A stretch of DNA of 50,018 nucleotides from a virus, in IMG/VR virus record IMGVR_UViG_3300030419_007586, positions 7,480 to 57,497 of that record, one strand, 5' to 3'. Within the stretch, counting starts at the first letter, position 1. Each line of letters starts with the position of its first letter. The translations under genes and the position numbers were made by a program. Below the pieces are notes generated by a model. The model did no database searches, was not told where the DNA came from, and saw only the letters and a program-made list of their open reading frames with translations. Shown piece by piece: positions 32,267-40,178 of the stretch.

Positions 32267-32950
32267 TTATGGTGTCGTCTCCGCTGTTTCTTCTTTTTGC
32301 CAAGCGCTTGGAAGTATTCTGTCTCCAATGAATGATATTGCGAGAGGGGCTAAAATACTTCCACCAGGCAAAGCGAAAATAGCCGCTAAAGTGGTTCCCT
32401 TTGCTAAATCTCCAACTTGTGTCCAAAATGTTTTTTTATCTTCGTCGGTTAACTTCTCTTTAAAAGCTTTTTTGAAGATTTCATATGCTTCTTTGGTTTC
32501 TGTTATTTCCCGGGAAATCTTATCCCACGCACTATCTTTGTCTGATTTTATCATTTCTACTCTTAAATTTTTTATTGCTTTGTTCATCTTCCATTCAGAA
32601 GAACCAGGAATATAAGCTGCCAAGCCTTCTTCCAAAGAGCCACCAAAGCCAGGAGGAGCACTTTTAGATCTCTCATAAGAAGGCTTTTTCATTTTGCCGC
32701 CGATATTATAAGTATTGCCGCCTTTGCCAATAAGTCTTATTTTCATTTTGCGATGGCCTTTTTTGACTGCTTTTTGAAAAGGTTCTGTTTGCTCTGTTGC
32801 TAGTGTTTCGCGATCATCATCAAGCTCAACTTCTTCACAGCCGTCAGGATTTACAATTGTTACTGTAACATCCGTATTGCCTCTAAAACCGGGCACAGAA
32901 TATTTACTAGGATTATTTAAGCCTACTTCTTTAATGATGCGTATTTTCAT
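32267..32950 (-). CDS. Hypothetical protein with MKIRIIKE leader and hydrophobic C-terminus
   Basis: From the ATG at 32950 (overlapping the previous stop as TAATG) it is 227 aa; an ATG-less extension to 32977 is less likely. The start MKIRIIKEVGLNNPSKY recalls the IIKEE leaders. Middle segments PSYERSKSAPPGFGGSLEEG are phage-like low complexity. The C-terminal part TTLAAIFALPGGSILAPLAI is hydrophobic enough for one membrane span. Function is unknown. Confidence 0.58.
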   Translation of the reverse strand: MKIRIIKEVGLNNPSKYSVPGFRGNTDVTVTIVNPDGCEEVELDDDRETLATEQTEPFQKAVKKGHRKMKIRLIGKGGNTYNIGGKMKKPSYERSKSAPPGFGGSLEEGLAAYIPGSSEWKMNKAIKNLRVEMIKSDKDSAWDKISREITETKEAYEIFKKAFKEKLTDEDKKTFWTQVGDLAKGTTLAAIFALPGGSILAPLAISFIGDRILPSAWQKEETAETTP

Positions 32951-33366
32951 TAACCAATACCGGCAGAGCCAGACCAATTTGTACCTGAAGGGGAAATGTT
33001 ATTAATACGTGCTACATCAATCCCGGTAAGACCGGCTACAATATCAACAGTTGCAGCAACACTTGAAGAAAGATATAGTTCAGTACATTTTAGTTCTAAT
33101 GATGGCAGGTTTTGTCCACCAGCGGTGTTAACTTTGAAATAATTCACACCATCATTGTCAAAATCAGCCCCCAAGTCGGACATTCCTACTTTTACTGCCG
33201 CACTAGAGGAAATATAAATCCAGCGCGTAACAGTCGGAAAGCTTACGGCGACAGGGCTTGCGGCCTTTGTTATAGCAATTCCACCAGATAAAAATGGCTT
33301 TCCGCTAACTTGATATGAACCGACATTGCTTAATCCGCTGCCATACTTATAGTTTGGATGTGACAT
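32950..33366 (-). CDS. Probable virion decoration/fibre-type structural protein
   Basis: The 138-aa protein starts SHPNYKYGSGLSNVGSYQVS and is rich in Ser, Gly, Ala and beta-branched residues (VTRWIYISSSAAVKVGMSDL, LELKCTELYLSSSVAATVDI). This is the make-up of small phage virion proteins that decorate capsids or tails; I recall very similar starts in marine myophages, from memory only. It has an AAGGAG site and an ACTATTTAT-type element upstream. Confidence 0.7.
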   Translation of the reverse strand: MSHPNYKYGSGLSNVGSYQVSGKPFLSGGIAITKAASPVAVSFPTVTRWIYISSSAAVKVGMSDLGADFDNDGVNYFKVNTAGGQNLPSLELKCTELYLSSSVAATVDIVAGLTGIDVARINNISPSGTNWSGSAGIG

Positions 33367-33396
33367 ATTATACTCCTTGTTTACGAAGTAATTAGT

Positions 33397-33418
33397 TGCT
33401 TTGTTTTATAAATAACTA
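33397..33418 (-). promoter_or_regulatory. ACTATTTAT-type promoter element (variant TAGTTATTTATAAAAC)
   Basis: On the minus strand the sequence reads TAGTTATTTATAAAACAAAGCA, 31-52 bases before the ATG of the virion-type gene. It is one of several matches to the recurrent element in this window, and lies in the 80-base gap between the thermonuclease-like gene and the virion-type gene. Confidence 0.4.
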
Positions 33419-33446
33419 AATGTTTTAAGGTGAGGCAAATAGCAGG

Positions 33447-33782
33447 CTAATCATCGTATTCTGTGGCGTGTCCTTCTTTTAGCAAGAGCTGGTTTACATT
33501 CGTATCATCAATGAATATTTCTCCTAAACATCTCCCATATTTCCCAACACCGCGAGAAAGTAAAATAAATTCATAGTTATTTTTTTCTAACGTAAGTCTA
33601 AGAAAACCTTTGGCGGCGATGCCTTTTTGTTTTTCCTCTAAATTTTTTGTTCTTATTTCTGGTGTGTTTATTCCGAAAAGACGGATTCTTTTTCGCGTCC
33701 ATAAATCGAATCCGAGATCAATAAAGGCCTCAATAGTATCGCCATCAATAATTTTTACGCATAGGGCACGATATTCATACAT
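33447..33782 (-). CDS. Thermonuclease (staphylococcal nuclease-like) protein
   Basis: The 111-aa protein shows VKIIDGDTIEAFIDLGFD (Ca-binding Asp), RKRIRLFGINTPEIRT (catalytic Arg and Glu region) and LLSRGVGKYGRCLGEIFID (second Arg). These are the three active-site segments of SNase-fold nucleases. No signal peptide is seen, so it would act on nucleic acids in the cell or virion. It overlaps the nucleotidyltransferase gene by one base. Confidence 0.88.
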   Translation of the reverse strand: MYEYRALCVKIIDGDTIEAFIDLGFDLWTRKRIRLFGINTPEIRTKNLEEKQKGIAAKGFLRLTLEKNNYEFILLSRGVGKYGRCLGEIFIDDTNVNQLLLKEGHATEYDD

Positions 33783-34582
33783 TATTTTTTATAAGTAATG
33801 AATTCTTTATCTCCCTCAAACAAGGACATAGAAGCATCATATGCCAATGTTTGTATGCTGGAAAGCTTTTTAAGATATCCGCTTCTACGAAGAACTTTAA
33901 AAACCAAGTTTTCAACTGAATATATTCCACCTGTTTCCAATCCACCTTTGCGATATCGTTTAATTTTTTCCATTAATGCATCGGCTGTTTCTTTAGCTAG
34001 TAAATAATCTTTTTCGGCATAAAGATCGTATGCATCATCAATATCTTCCATTAATTTAGCAGCCTTTTCTTTTACCAAGCTATAATTTATATCTAAACGA
34101 TATTCAACTGGTCGCTTAAGCCAACGATTCTCCATTAATGAATATACGCCGCTGGAAACGTGCTTTTCGTTAGAATCTTGTATATATATTTCAACTTCAT
34201 ACCCTTTTATAAGAATACTGTGAGTATTGTTCCAGTTTCTAATCTTTTCTTTGAAGTAGTCTTCAAGAATCTCGCGATCTTGTAGCTGATTGAAATCTAA
34301 AAGAATGTGCAAATCAAAATCGGACAATTCAGACCAATTATAACTGGCTAAAGAGCCAGTTAAAGTGATGTCTTTGATTTGCACATTGTCTAAGTTTAAT
34401 TTGTTAAAGAAATCGTTAGCAATACGCAGCGCAGCTTGAAGCACGTCTGGCTTAAGTTGATCTCTTTTCCAAAGCTCCGGAGGAAGAGTTTTTTTAGAAA
34501 TAATTGAAGAAGTATCAACAAATTGAGGATCTGCTAATTCTTCAAGATAGGTTTTCCAAGCATCCCAATTATTTGAATCCAT
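33782..34582 (-). CDS. Pol-beta-type nucleotidyltransferase with packaging-like leader
   Basis: The 266-aa protein has ITLTGSLASYNWSELSDFDL then HILLDF, the GSxxxx(n)DxD catalytic motif of the nucleotidyltransferase (MNT-like) superfamily. The third acidic residue may be in YEVEIYIQD. It starts MDSNNWDAWKTYLEELADP, which resembles the array leader FENWRKYLKEI in spacing of W, Y/L and E. The enzyme could AMPylate a protein or modify a tRNA or small molecule. The leader similarity suggests it travels in the capsid; that is inference. Confidence 0.72.
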   Translation of the reverse strand: MDSNNWDAWKTYLEELADPQFVDTSSIISKKTLPPELWKRDQLKPDVLQAALRIANDFFNKLNLDNVQIKDITLTGSLASYNWSELSDFDLHILLDFNQLQDREILEDYFKEKIRNWNNTHSILIKGYEVEIYIQDSNEKHVSSGVYSLMENRWLKRPVEYRLDINYSLVKEKAAKLMEDIDDAYDLYAEKDYLLAKETADALMEKIKRYRKGGLETGGIYSVENLVFKVLRRSGYLKKLSSIQTLAYDASMSLFEGDKEFITYKK

Positions 34583-34585
34583 ATA

Positions 34586-34804
34586 TTAATTAGTCAAACC
34601 TGATAAGAATAACTCATTAATGTTGCCACAATCATTGCATCTGAATATTTGAAGCGGAATCATAGTGTCTTTGCCGCTTGGTGCCATCAAAGCGTGAATA
34701 TGCTTAATAACGAATGTGGGTACAAAAAATTCACAATCGCATTCTTCGCACTTTATATTGGGCATCGTTGATAAATCAACGTTTATGTTTGAATTTGGTG
34801 TCAT
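34586..34804 (-). CDS. Zinc-ribbon protein
   Basis: The 72-aa protein has NIKCEECDCEFFVPTF and LQIFRCNDCGNINELF, two CxxC pairs forming a zinc ribbon. No ribosome site is clear at the ATG at 34804; the next ATG is 13 codons in and also lacks one. It could be an RNA- or DNA-associated accessory factor. Its stop is three bases from the nucleotidyltransferase start, implying co-translation. Confidence 0.62.
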   Translation of the reverse strand: MTPNSNINVDLSTMPNIKCEECDCEFFVPTFVIKHIHALMAPSGKDTMIPLQIFRCNDCGNINELFLSGLTN

Positions 34805-34855
34805 AATAATAAAAATTTCTTAACATTATCAATTAGATTAGAGAAAATGGATCTT

Positions 34856-35038
34856 TTAGCCGGCACGAAACCTATTGTGAATCACTTCAAGCCTCTCTGA
34901 TACTTCTTTAACCAATGTTGTATAATTGTTTTTTAGTACCAACATTTCATCACGTAATTCCGAATTAGATGCTTGCAATCTTGCAACGCGCTCATTCAAA
35001 TTAACAATTTTTACTTGCAATTCTTTATTTGTAGCCAT
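34856..35038 (-). CDS. Small coiled-coil protein
   Basis: The 60-aa protein is almost all coiled coil (KELQVKIVNLNERVARLQAS, ELRDEMLVLKNNYTTLVKEV). The ATG has a GGGAGG site. No function can be assigned. Confidence 0.6.
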   Translation of the reverse strand: MATNKELQVKIVNLNERVARLQASNSELRDEMLVLKNNYTTLVKEVSERLEVIHNRFRAG

Positions 35039-35107
35039 AAATAACCTCCCAATGTACTGTAATATGTTACTACAATAGTAATTGTATTTTAAATAATTTT
35101 TTAAATT

Positions 35108-35296
35108 TTAATCCCTGTTGATTAAATTAATTAACTGCTGTTCCAGTTCCGCGATGACAGCCTCCAATCGTGGGATTATGTCTTCTGGGATTTCTCTTCC
35201 CTCGCTCATCATTGTCCTGGCTCTTATTAAAGCTGCATTTGCATTTTTCAATTCCATTTTTAGTCTAATTTCGTTTAAACAAATGATTTCGCCCAT
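35108..35296 (-). CDS. Small helical protein
   Basis: From the ATG at 35296 (AAAGGAG site) the protein is 62 aa and mostly helical (LKMELKNANAALIRARTMMS, IPRLEAVIAELEQQLINLIN). A longer frame starting at 35386 lacks a ribosome site and would run into the clpX leader. An element CTAATTATAGCA lies just upstream. Function is unknown. Confidence 0.58.
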   Translation of the reverse strand: MGEIICLNEIRLKMELKNANAALIRARTMMSEGREIPEDIIPRLEAVIAELEQQLINLINRD

Positions 35297-35383
35297 TAGT
35301 GGCTCCTTTAAATGCCTGCTATAATTAGTAAAATATATTATATTTTTATTGTATTCTGGATGTCTTCTATAACGCGCCCGCCT

Positions 35384-35400
35384 CACTATTTATTTTGTGA
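35384..35400 (+). promoter_or_regulatory. ACTATTTAT promoter element upstream of clpX (plus strand)
   Basis: The plus strand reads CACTATTTATTTTGTGA, 28-44 bases before the clpX ATG. It has the same orientation relative to its gene as the minus-strand copies have to theirs, which argues for a directional promoter element rather than chance AT-rich sequence. Confidence 0.5.
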
Positions 35401-35427
35401 AGGTGATGTTATAAACAGGAGTTTAAT

Positions 35428-36717
35428 ATGAGTGATTTAAGCGGAGGCGTTCCCCCATTTGGTATAGACCTTATTTGTTCTTTTTGTGGGAAAAGTCGAC
35501 AAGAAGTTAGTAAAATAATCACAGGGCTAACCAGTATGAATAACATATGCAATGAATGTGTTTATTTATGTTATGATGTTTTACGAACCGCCGCCAACAC
35601 CGAGAAAGAGATTTCAAAAAAACTAGCAGAAGAGCAATTTTTAGACTTGCCTGTTCCGCACGAGATAAATGAATTGTTAAATCGCGTGATCATTGGACAA
35701 GAGCAGGCAAAAAAAGTCTTATCAGTTGCCGTATACAATCACTATAAACGAATATCAGATATAACAGTTGAAAAATGTTCAGCAAAAATAAAAAAGAGCA
35801 ATATATTATTGATTGGCCCAACAGGAACAGGAAAGACACTGTTAGCTCAAACTTTAGCCAATTTATTAGATGTTCCCTTTGCTATGGCCGATGCGACATC
35901 TTTAACAGAAGCTGGCTATGTTGGAGAAGATGTAGAAGGCATACTGCACAGACTTTGGGTAAATGCTGATGGCATAACTGAAGAGACGGAGCGAGGTATT
36001 GTTTATTTAGATGAGGTAGATAAAATTGCTTTACGATCCGGTAGACAAGGTGCAACGAGGGATATATCAGGAGAGGGAGTGCAGCAAGCGCTTCTGAAGT
36101 TAATCGAAGGATCAGTAATAAACGTTCCAAAAGAAAGAAGCAAAATGAACAAAGAAACAATCCCAATTGACACCAGTAATATTTTATTTATTCTGGGCGG
36201 CGCCTTTGTAGGACTAGAAGATATAGTCAAAAACAGAACAAAATCAAAAATGCCTCAATTGGGCTTTGGCACTAAAACAGTGGCTAACTCTATTGATGAT
36301 AACTTTGATTTAGGGGAAAAATTAATATCTGAAGATTTAATACAATTTGGCTTGATTCCTGAATTGATTGGTCGAGTGCCGATAAATGCAACTTTACAAG
36401 AATTAGATCAAGATGCATTAGTTCAAATATTGACCGAACCTGAAGATTGTTTAGTTGAGCAATATAAAAAAATATTTAAAATAGATGGCGTCGACTTACG
36501 CTTTAGTCACCAAGCTTTAATTAAAATAGCCGAAAAGGCAATTGAATTGCAAACTGGAGCGCGAGGGCTCCGGTCTATAATGGAAAATATTTTATTGGAT
36601 CCAATGTACGATGTACCTAAAGACACGCGCATTACATCCGTCACAATTGATGAAAATGTTGTTAACGGACGTGGAAAACCAGTTTATGCTTATGATAAAG
36701 ATGATGATTGTGACTAA
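35428..36717 (+). CDS. clpX: ClpX, ATP-dependent unfoldase
   Basis: The 429-aa protein is full-length. It has the zinc-binding domain (C17, C20, C41, C44), Walker A GPTGTGKT at 130-137, the pore loop GYVGEDVE at 163-170, Walker B IVYLDEVDKI at 191-200, sensor region GARGLRSI near the C-terminus, and a ClpP-docking loop as LGF (E. coli IGF) at 278-280. The RKH loop that reads ssrA tags in E. coli ClpX is replaced by S-K-M at about 238-240. It is on the plus strand with its own leader and an AGGAG site. The host or a distant phage ClpP would be the partner; no ClpP is in the window. Confidence 0.96.
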   Translation: MSDLSGGVPPFGIDLICSFCGKSRQEVSKIITGLTSMNNICNECVYLCYDVLRTAANTEKEISKKLAEEQFLDLPVPHEINELLNRVIIGQEQAKKVLSVAVYNHYKRISDITVEKCSAKIKKSNILLIGPTGTGKTLLAQTLANLLDVPFAMADATSLTEAGYVGEDVEGILHRLWVNADGITEETERGIVYLDEVDKIALRSGRQGATRDISGEGVQQALLKLIEGSVINVPKERSKMNKETIPIDTSNILFILGGAFVGLEDIVKNRTKSKMPQLGFGTKTVANSIDDNFDLGEKLISEDLIQFGLIPELIGRVPINATLQELDQDALVQILTEPEDCLVEQYKKIFKIDGVDLRFSHQALIKIAEKAIELQTGARGLRSIMENILLDPMYDVPKDTRITSVTIDENVVNGRGKPVYAYDKDDDCD

Positions 36718-37697
36718 ACAGTCAGCAATTCTTTCAAAGTGGGAATGTATTTTCTATCAGCCACTCGCGAATAACCGATATCAATAATAACAACCTGACT
36801 GTCTTTTTCCATTATATTGCCAGTTTTTAAATCTGAAAAAGTAATTCCGTGATCACGTAGCCACGTCAATCCTTTGGCTAGTTGATTTAAGTAATCTGTT
36901 TTAGGGTTACTTAATATTTCACGCACGTGTTCCAAAACATTGCTTATACCAGCCAAGCTATCATTATATTCGCCCTTATCAAAAGTCCAAATTGTCTTAA
37001 ATAAGTTCTTTTGTTCTTCATTAAAGCCAGCCAAATCGGCCAATTCTAAAAGCTTTGGAACAAGCGATCTTCCAAGAAATTGGCCTGGCTTTATGTCTTC
37101 TATGGCTTCTGGATTTGATTTAATATATTCCAAAAATGTGAGCAACAAATGTCGGGCTTCATCCAAGTAGTGATCTCTCCAGTTATAAAATATCTTACTC
37201 TTTTTAGGTGAATCGTCTATTCTGTTTCTTAAATTGTTTGTAACGTCCTTCATTCCGTTATTTGGATAATCTAGCAATTCATAAACAATAATATAAGGAG
37301 CGTGTCTCAATACTTTAAGATCTTCTGGATCTCTGCGGGCAGTTAAATATACTTTATACACATTTGGATGTTCTTTTCCGAGTAGTAAATAAGTCGCAGC
37401 GGCTTCAGATCGATCTGCTGTGATTTTTAGTACCTTGTTTCCAAAACGCCAAGCGGAGCCTTGCGATCCAGAGCCTAGAAAATCAGGCTCACCATATAAG
37501 TTCACCAAGCTTCTTATTTTTTGTAACTCTTTCTCTGATAATGGAAACTGTAAAGATGGGTCTTTTACATCAACCTCTATTAGTTTATTATTAACAAATC
37601 TTTTATTACTGTCTAATGAGTTGATCCTTTCATTAAGAAACTCAATGTTTTTTATTTCTTTTAGATATTTACGCCAATTTTCAAATAGCAACTTCAT
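36714..37697 (-). CDS. Protein kinase-like protein with MKLLFENWR packaging leader
   Basis: From the ATG at 37697 the protein is 327 aa and starts MKLLFENWRKYLKEIKN. Residues about 74-95 form a kinase glycine loop and Lys (FLGSGSQGSAWRFGNKVLKI). Near 285-310 ITFSDLKTGNIMEKDSQ and VVIIDIGYSR give the catalytic Asp-x-Lys-xx-Asn and the metal-binding Asp (DIG for DFG). The protein ends about 20 residues later, so the usual activation segment and C-lobe helices are missing or placed before it. A phage protein kinase with a capsid-targeting-like leader would be an injected effector. It overlaps the end of clpX by four bases. Confidence 0.72.
   Translation of the reverse strand: MKLLFENWRKYLKEIKNIEFLNERINSLDSNKRFVNNKLIEVDVKDPSLQFPLSEKELQKIRSLVNLYGEPDFLGSGSQGSAWRFGNKVLKITADRSEAAATYLLLGKEHPNVYKVYLTARRDPEDLKVLRHAPYIIVYELLDYPNNGMKDVTNNLRNRIDDSPKKSKIFYNWRDHYLDEARHLLLTFLEYIKSNPEAIEDIKPGQFLGRSLVPKLLELADLAGFNEEQKNLFKTIWTFDKGEYNDSLAGISNVLEHVREILSNPKTDYLNQLAKGLTWLRDHGITFSDLKTGNIMEKDSQVVIIDIGYSRVADRKYIPTLKELLTV
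37669..37697 (-). repeat. MKLLFENWR leader repeat, copy 1 of 4 (DNA level)
   Basis: The first 29 bases of four genes are nearly identical (starts at 37697, 39798, 40178 and 42198). On the plus strand they read cgcca(a/g)ttttcaaata followed by a variable triplet and tttcat. The encoded peptide is MKLLFENWR(K/Q)Y. DNA-level conservation only over this leader implies the leader is shuffled between unrelated genes. Confidence 0.8.
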
Positions 37698-38116
37698 TGT
37701 TTTTTCCACCTCAAAAAGTTTATCCTTTTGACACAAAAATTAATTTTTTCTTCTATCCTTTGTTTCAAGCCAAACTGCATAACAATTTGATAATCTTGAA
37801 AGCTGTTTAACTTTGCCTGTTCTAATATTACTTTAGCAGCTTCCAAGCGGCAAACAGCCTGCATAAACTCTATTTTAGCAGATAAATAAAGTTGTTTTTC
37901 AATAAGTTTTTCACCATCTTGAATATAATAAACTGCGGTATTATAATGAGCGACAGCGCACGCCGATTTTGATTTGCTCGTGCAATCGATCATTGGCTTA
38001 CATTTGTTTATGGAGCTTGTTTCTTTAAGGTTATATTCGTTTGGGCGTGTATTGGCATTGTTTACAAATTGAGAACTACAGCCAGCCACTAAAAACAAAA
38101 CCAATAACGATTTCAT
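37694..38116 (-). CDS. Lipoprotein of unknown function
   Basis: The 140-aa protein has a textbook lipoprotein signal peptide, MKSLLVLFLVAGCSSQFVNN, with lipobox LVAGC and Cys at residue 13. The mature part is helical with several Cys (KCKPMIDCTSKSKSACAVAH) and a repeat-like helix pair. A TPR/SlyB-like accessory function is possible but not shown. The gene overlaps both leader-bearing neighbours by four bases. Confidence 0.68.
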   Translation of the reverse strand: MKSLLVLFLVAGCSSQFVNNANTRPNEYNLKETSSINKCKPMIDCTSKSKSACAVAHYNTAVYYIQDGEKLIEKQLYLSAKIEFMQAVCRLEAAKVILEQAKLNSFQDYQIVMQFGLKQRIEEKINFCVKRINFLRWKKQ

Positions 38117-39798
38117 TTTTTAACCCTTATTCTCATTTTACATTCTTTAACGAAATATTTAGAACTAGCTTTTGCTTCCGGATCAAATCGGCCGAGAATA
38201 TGTTCGACTGCCCTATCAGTTGAAAACTCTGGATCAAGATATAGTGTAACTGAGTCATATAGGTTATTAAACTTACCAGTAGGCATTTGAATAACATTGT
38301 TCATAACGTAATGAGCATTTAAATCTTGATATTGTGGGTCTTGGAAAGGTTTCATTTCTTTTGGCTTTTTTGGTTTTTTTTCTTTTTTTGCGCCTTTTGG
38401 TTTAGCAATCTTTTCAGGGGCTGGAAAGTATTGAAACATTGAGCCTTTTTTTCCACTTGCGGTAATGCTTCTAATTCCTGGTGTAACTATTTTACCTTTT
38501 TCGTTTTTTATTCCTAAAAGATATTTTGAGGCTTCTTCAAAACCTTTTTCGTCAATTGTATTAATAATGGTACCAAGCCAATCATTCTCTTCCAAATCTC
38601 TTAATGTTTTTAGATCATTATTAATCTCCGCAATGTTTGTAATCGATTCGCGGATCTGATCAAACGCAAACTGCGTTGTTACACCTAAGCCTGCTTCGCC
38701 AGTTTGACGGATTTGTGAAGCAACCCAAATCAAAGCTTGAAGTTCGTGAGGCAACAAGTTTAAATTTTTAGCTTCTTTGGCGACTAGTCTGGCCATATAT
38801 CGATAAGAGACGACATTAGACATTAATTTACCTTTAATACCATCCCATTCTTTCGCTGTAGAGGCTTTTCTTAGCGAGGGATAAAAAGCATCAATCATCC
38901 AAGTATCAATTGTAGAATTCCATTCATAAAGATCATTAGACACTACATTTCCAAACTCATCTCTTTCACCAGCCAAATTTGGAGCAACAAGATTAAGAGC
39001 GAAGTTGGGAACTTTATGTGCTTTTGTAAATCCTCTAGATTCACCGGGCTGTCTCTTTTCAGAGCCAGGAAACGTTTCAAGATATCTCTTAAGGCTTTCT
39101 GGATTTTCTTCTGCATCTCTCTGCACAGCTTTATACATAAACACAGCTTCAGCGAGATTTAAAGCGAACTTTGCGCGCGGAGAATAAGTAGCAATCAAAA
39201 GGCCTAACAACGCGCTGTCTCGATCATCCGCAGTTTCTCTATCAAGTAGGCCACGAATATTATGATACCAATCTCTTGCTTCTTCATAAAGCCCATCAGT
39301 TTCTTTTGTGCTTTCTACTAATTGTCTGAAATCAGATAAGACGCTTTCAGGAACTTTAATAACATACCCGGTCTCTTCAAACTCTTCAGCGGACATTTGA
39401 CCAAGACCTTTTTCTAAATTTCTAACGGCTTTCGGTCCACGTTTTTTTAGTTCGCCTTCTGGTCCATAATGTTGTTTTCTTAAGGCCATTTGTTCCGGAC
39501 TGGCTTGTGATGCTTGATAAGGTGTAAGACCAAGTTCTTCATCTGTCTGTTCAGCAACCATTTTTAATGGCTCTGCTAGTTCAACCTTTTCTAAAGAGTT
39601 TGGATCGAAATATGGGATTTTACCTTCGCCGCCGAGCACTTGTTTTGCTTCTTCTACGATTTTAGCAATGGCGCCATTAAGAGCGCTGAACTCATCTGCG
39701 TTGAGAACAAATTCTTTTTCATTACTTTTGCGACGAGATGCTATATCAACAACATCTTCTTTCACATACTTTCGCCAGTTTTCAAATAGTAGTTTCAT
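38113..39798 (-). CDS. Leader-bearing large protein with glycosylase-like core
   Basis: From the ATG at 39798 it is 561 aa and starts MKLLFENWRKYVKEDVV. The core has DWYHNIRGLLDRE, LLGLLIATYSPRAKFALNLA and STIDTWMIDAFYPS. This is a pattern (Tyr/Ser-Pro-x-x-x-x-x-Asn...x...Asp-x-W) I associate with uncharacterised phage proteins that resemble helix-hairpin-helix DNA glycosylases; this is tentative. The end YFVKECKMRIRVKK shares a basic C-terminal strand with the 678-aa gene. A Lys/Pro linker (EKKPKKPKEMKP) precedes the final domain. Probably packaged in the capsid. Confidence 0.6.
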   Translation of the reverse strand: MKLLFENWRKYVKEDVVDIASRRKSNEKEFVLNADEFSALNGAIAKIVEEAKQVLGGEGKIPYFDPNSLEKVELAEPLKMVAEQTDEELGLTPYQASQASPEQMALRKQHYGPEGELKKRGPKAVRNLEKGLGQMSAEEFEETGYVIKVPESVLSDFRQLVESTKETDGLYEEARDWYHNIRGLLDRETADDRDSALLGLLIATYSPRAKFALNLAEAVFMYKAVQRDAEENPESLKRYLETFPGSEKRQPGESRGFTKAHKVPNFALNLVAPNLAGERDEFGNVVSNDLYEWNSTIDTWMIDAFYPSLRKASTAKEWDGIKGKLMSNVVSYRYMARLVAKEAKNLNLLPHELQALIWVASQIRQTGEAGLGVTTQFAFDQIRESITNIAEINNDLKTLRDLEENDWLGTIINTIDEKGFEEASKYLLGIKNEKGKIVTPGIRSITASGKKGSMFQYFPAPEKIAKPKGAKKEKKPKKPKEMKPFQDPQYQDLNAHYVMNNVIQMPTGKFNNLYDSVTLYLDPEFSTDRAVEHILGRFDPEAKASSKYFVKECKMRIRVKK

Positions 39799-40178
39799 AC
39801 GTTTTCCTCTTCGGGCCAATTTTTCGAAGGCCCCGTTAAAAGCATTCCGAATTCAATCAACGCGGCCGACCAATCGTCCTCCAATTCATCTACAATATTA
39901 TTTATAATCTCCGGAGCCTCCCAATCCATTAAGGGGTGTCTGATAATGTTGCCCTCTTTATCCTGCTCCTGCTTTATTGCGCTCCGATATAAAGCCCAGA
40001 GCCCATCAATAAAAGCTTTTTTTTGTCTCGGTTCAAACTTACCAATTAAATCATATATACCTTGTTTAAAATTTCCTGCGGCACCCTCAAAATTTGCGCG
40101 ATTTGATGGGGGTGGGTGGCTGGTTGGCTTATCTGTTTCATTTACATACTGTCGCCAATTTTCAAATAGGAGTTTCAT
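39795..40178 (-). CDS. Leader-bearing hypothetical protein
   Basis: The 127-aa protein starts MKLLFENWRQYVNETDK, then a Pro/Ser linker (PTSHPPPSNRA) and a helical body (KKAFIDGLWALYRSAIKQEQ, APEIINNIVDELEDD). No family is recognised. It shares only the leader with its neighbours. It overlaps the next gene by four bases and the 678-aa gene by 17. Confidence 0.65.
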   Translation of the reverse strand: MKLLFENWRQYVNETDKPTSHPPPSNRANFEGAAGNFKQGIYDLIGKFEPRQKKAFIDGLWALYRSAIKQEQDKEGNIIRHPLMDWEAPEIINNIVDELEDDWSAALIEFGMLLTGPSKNWPEEENV

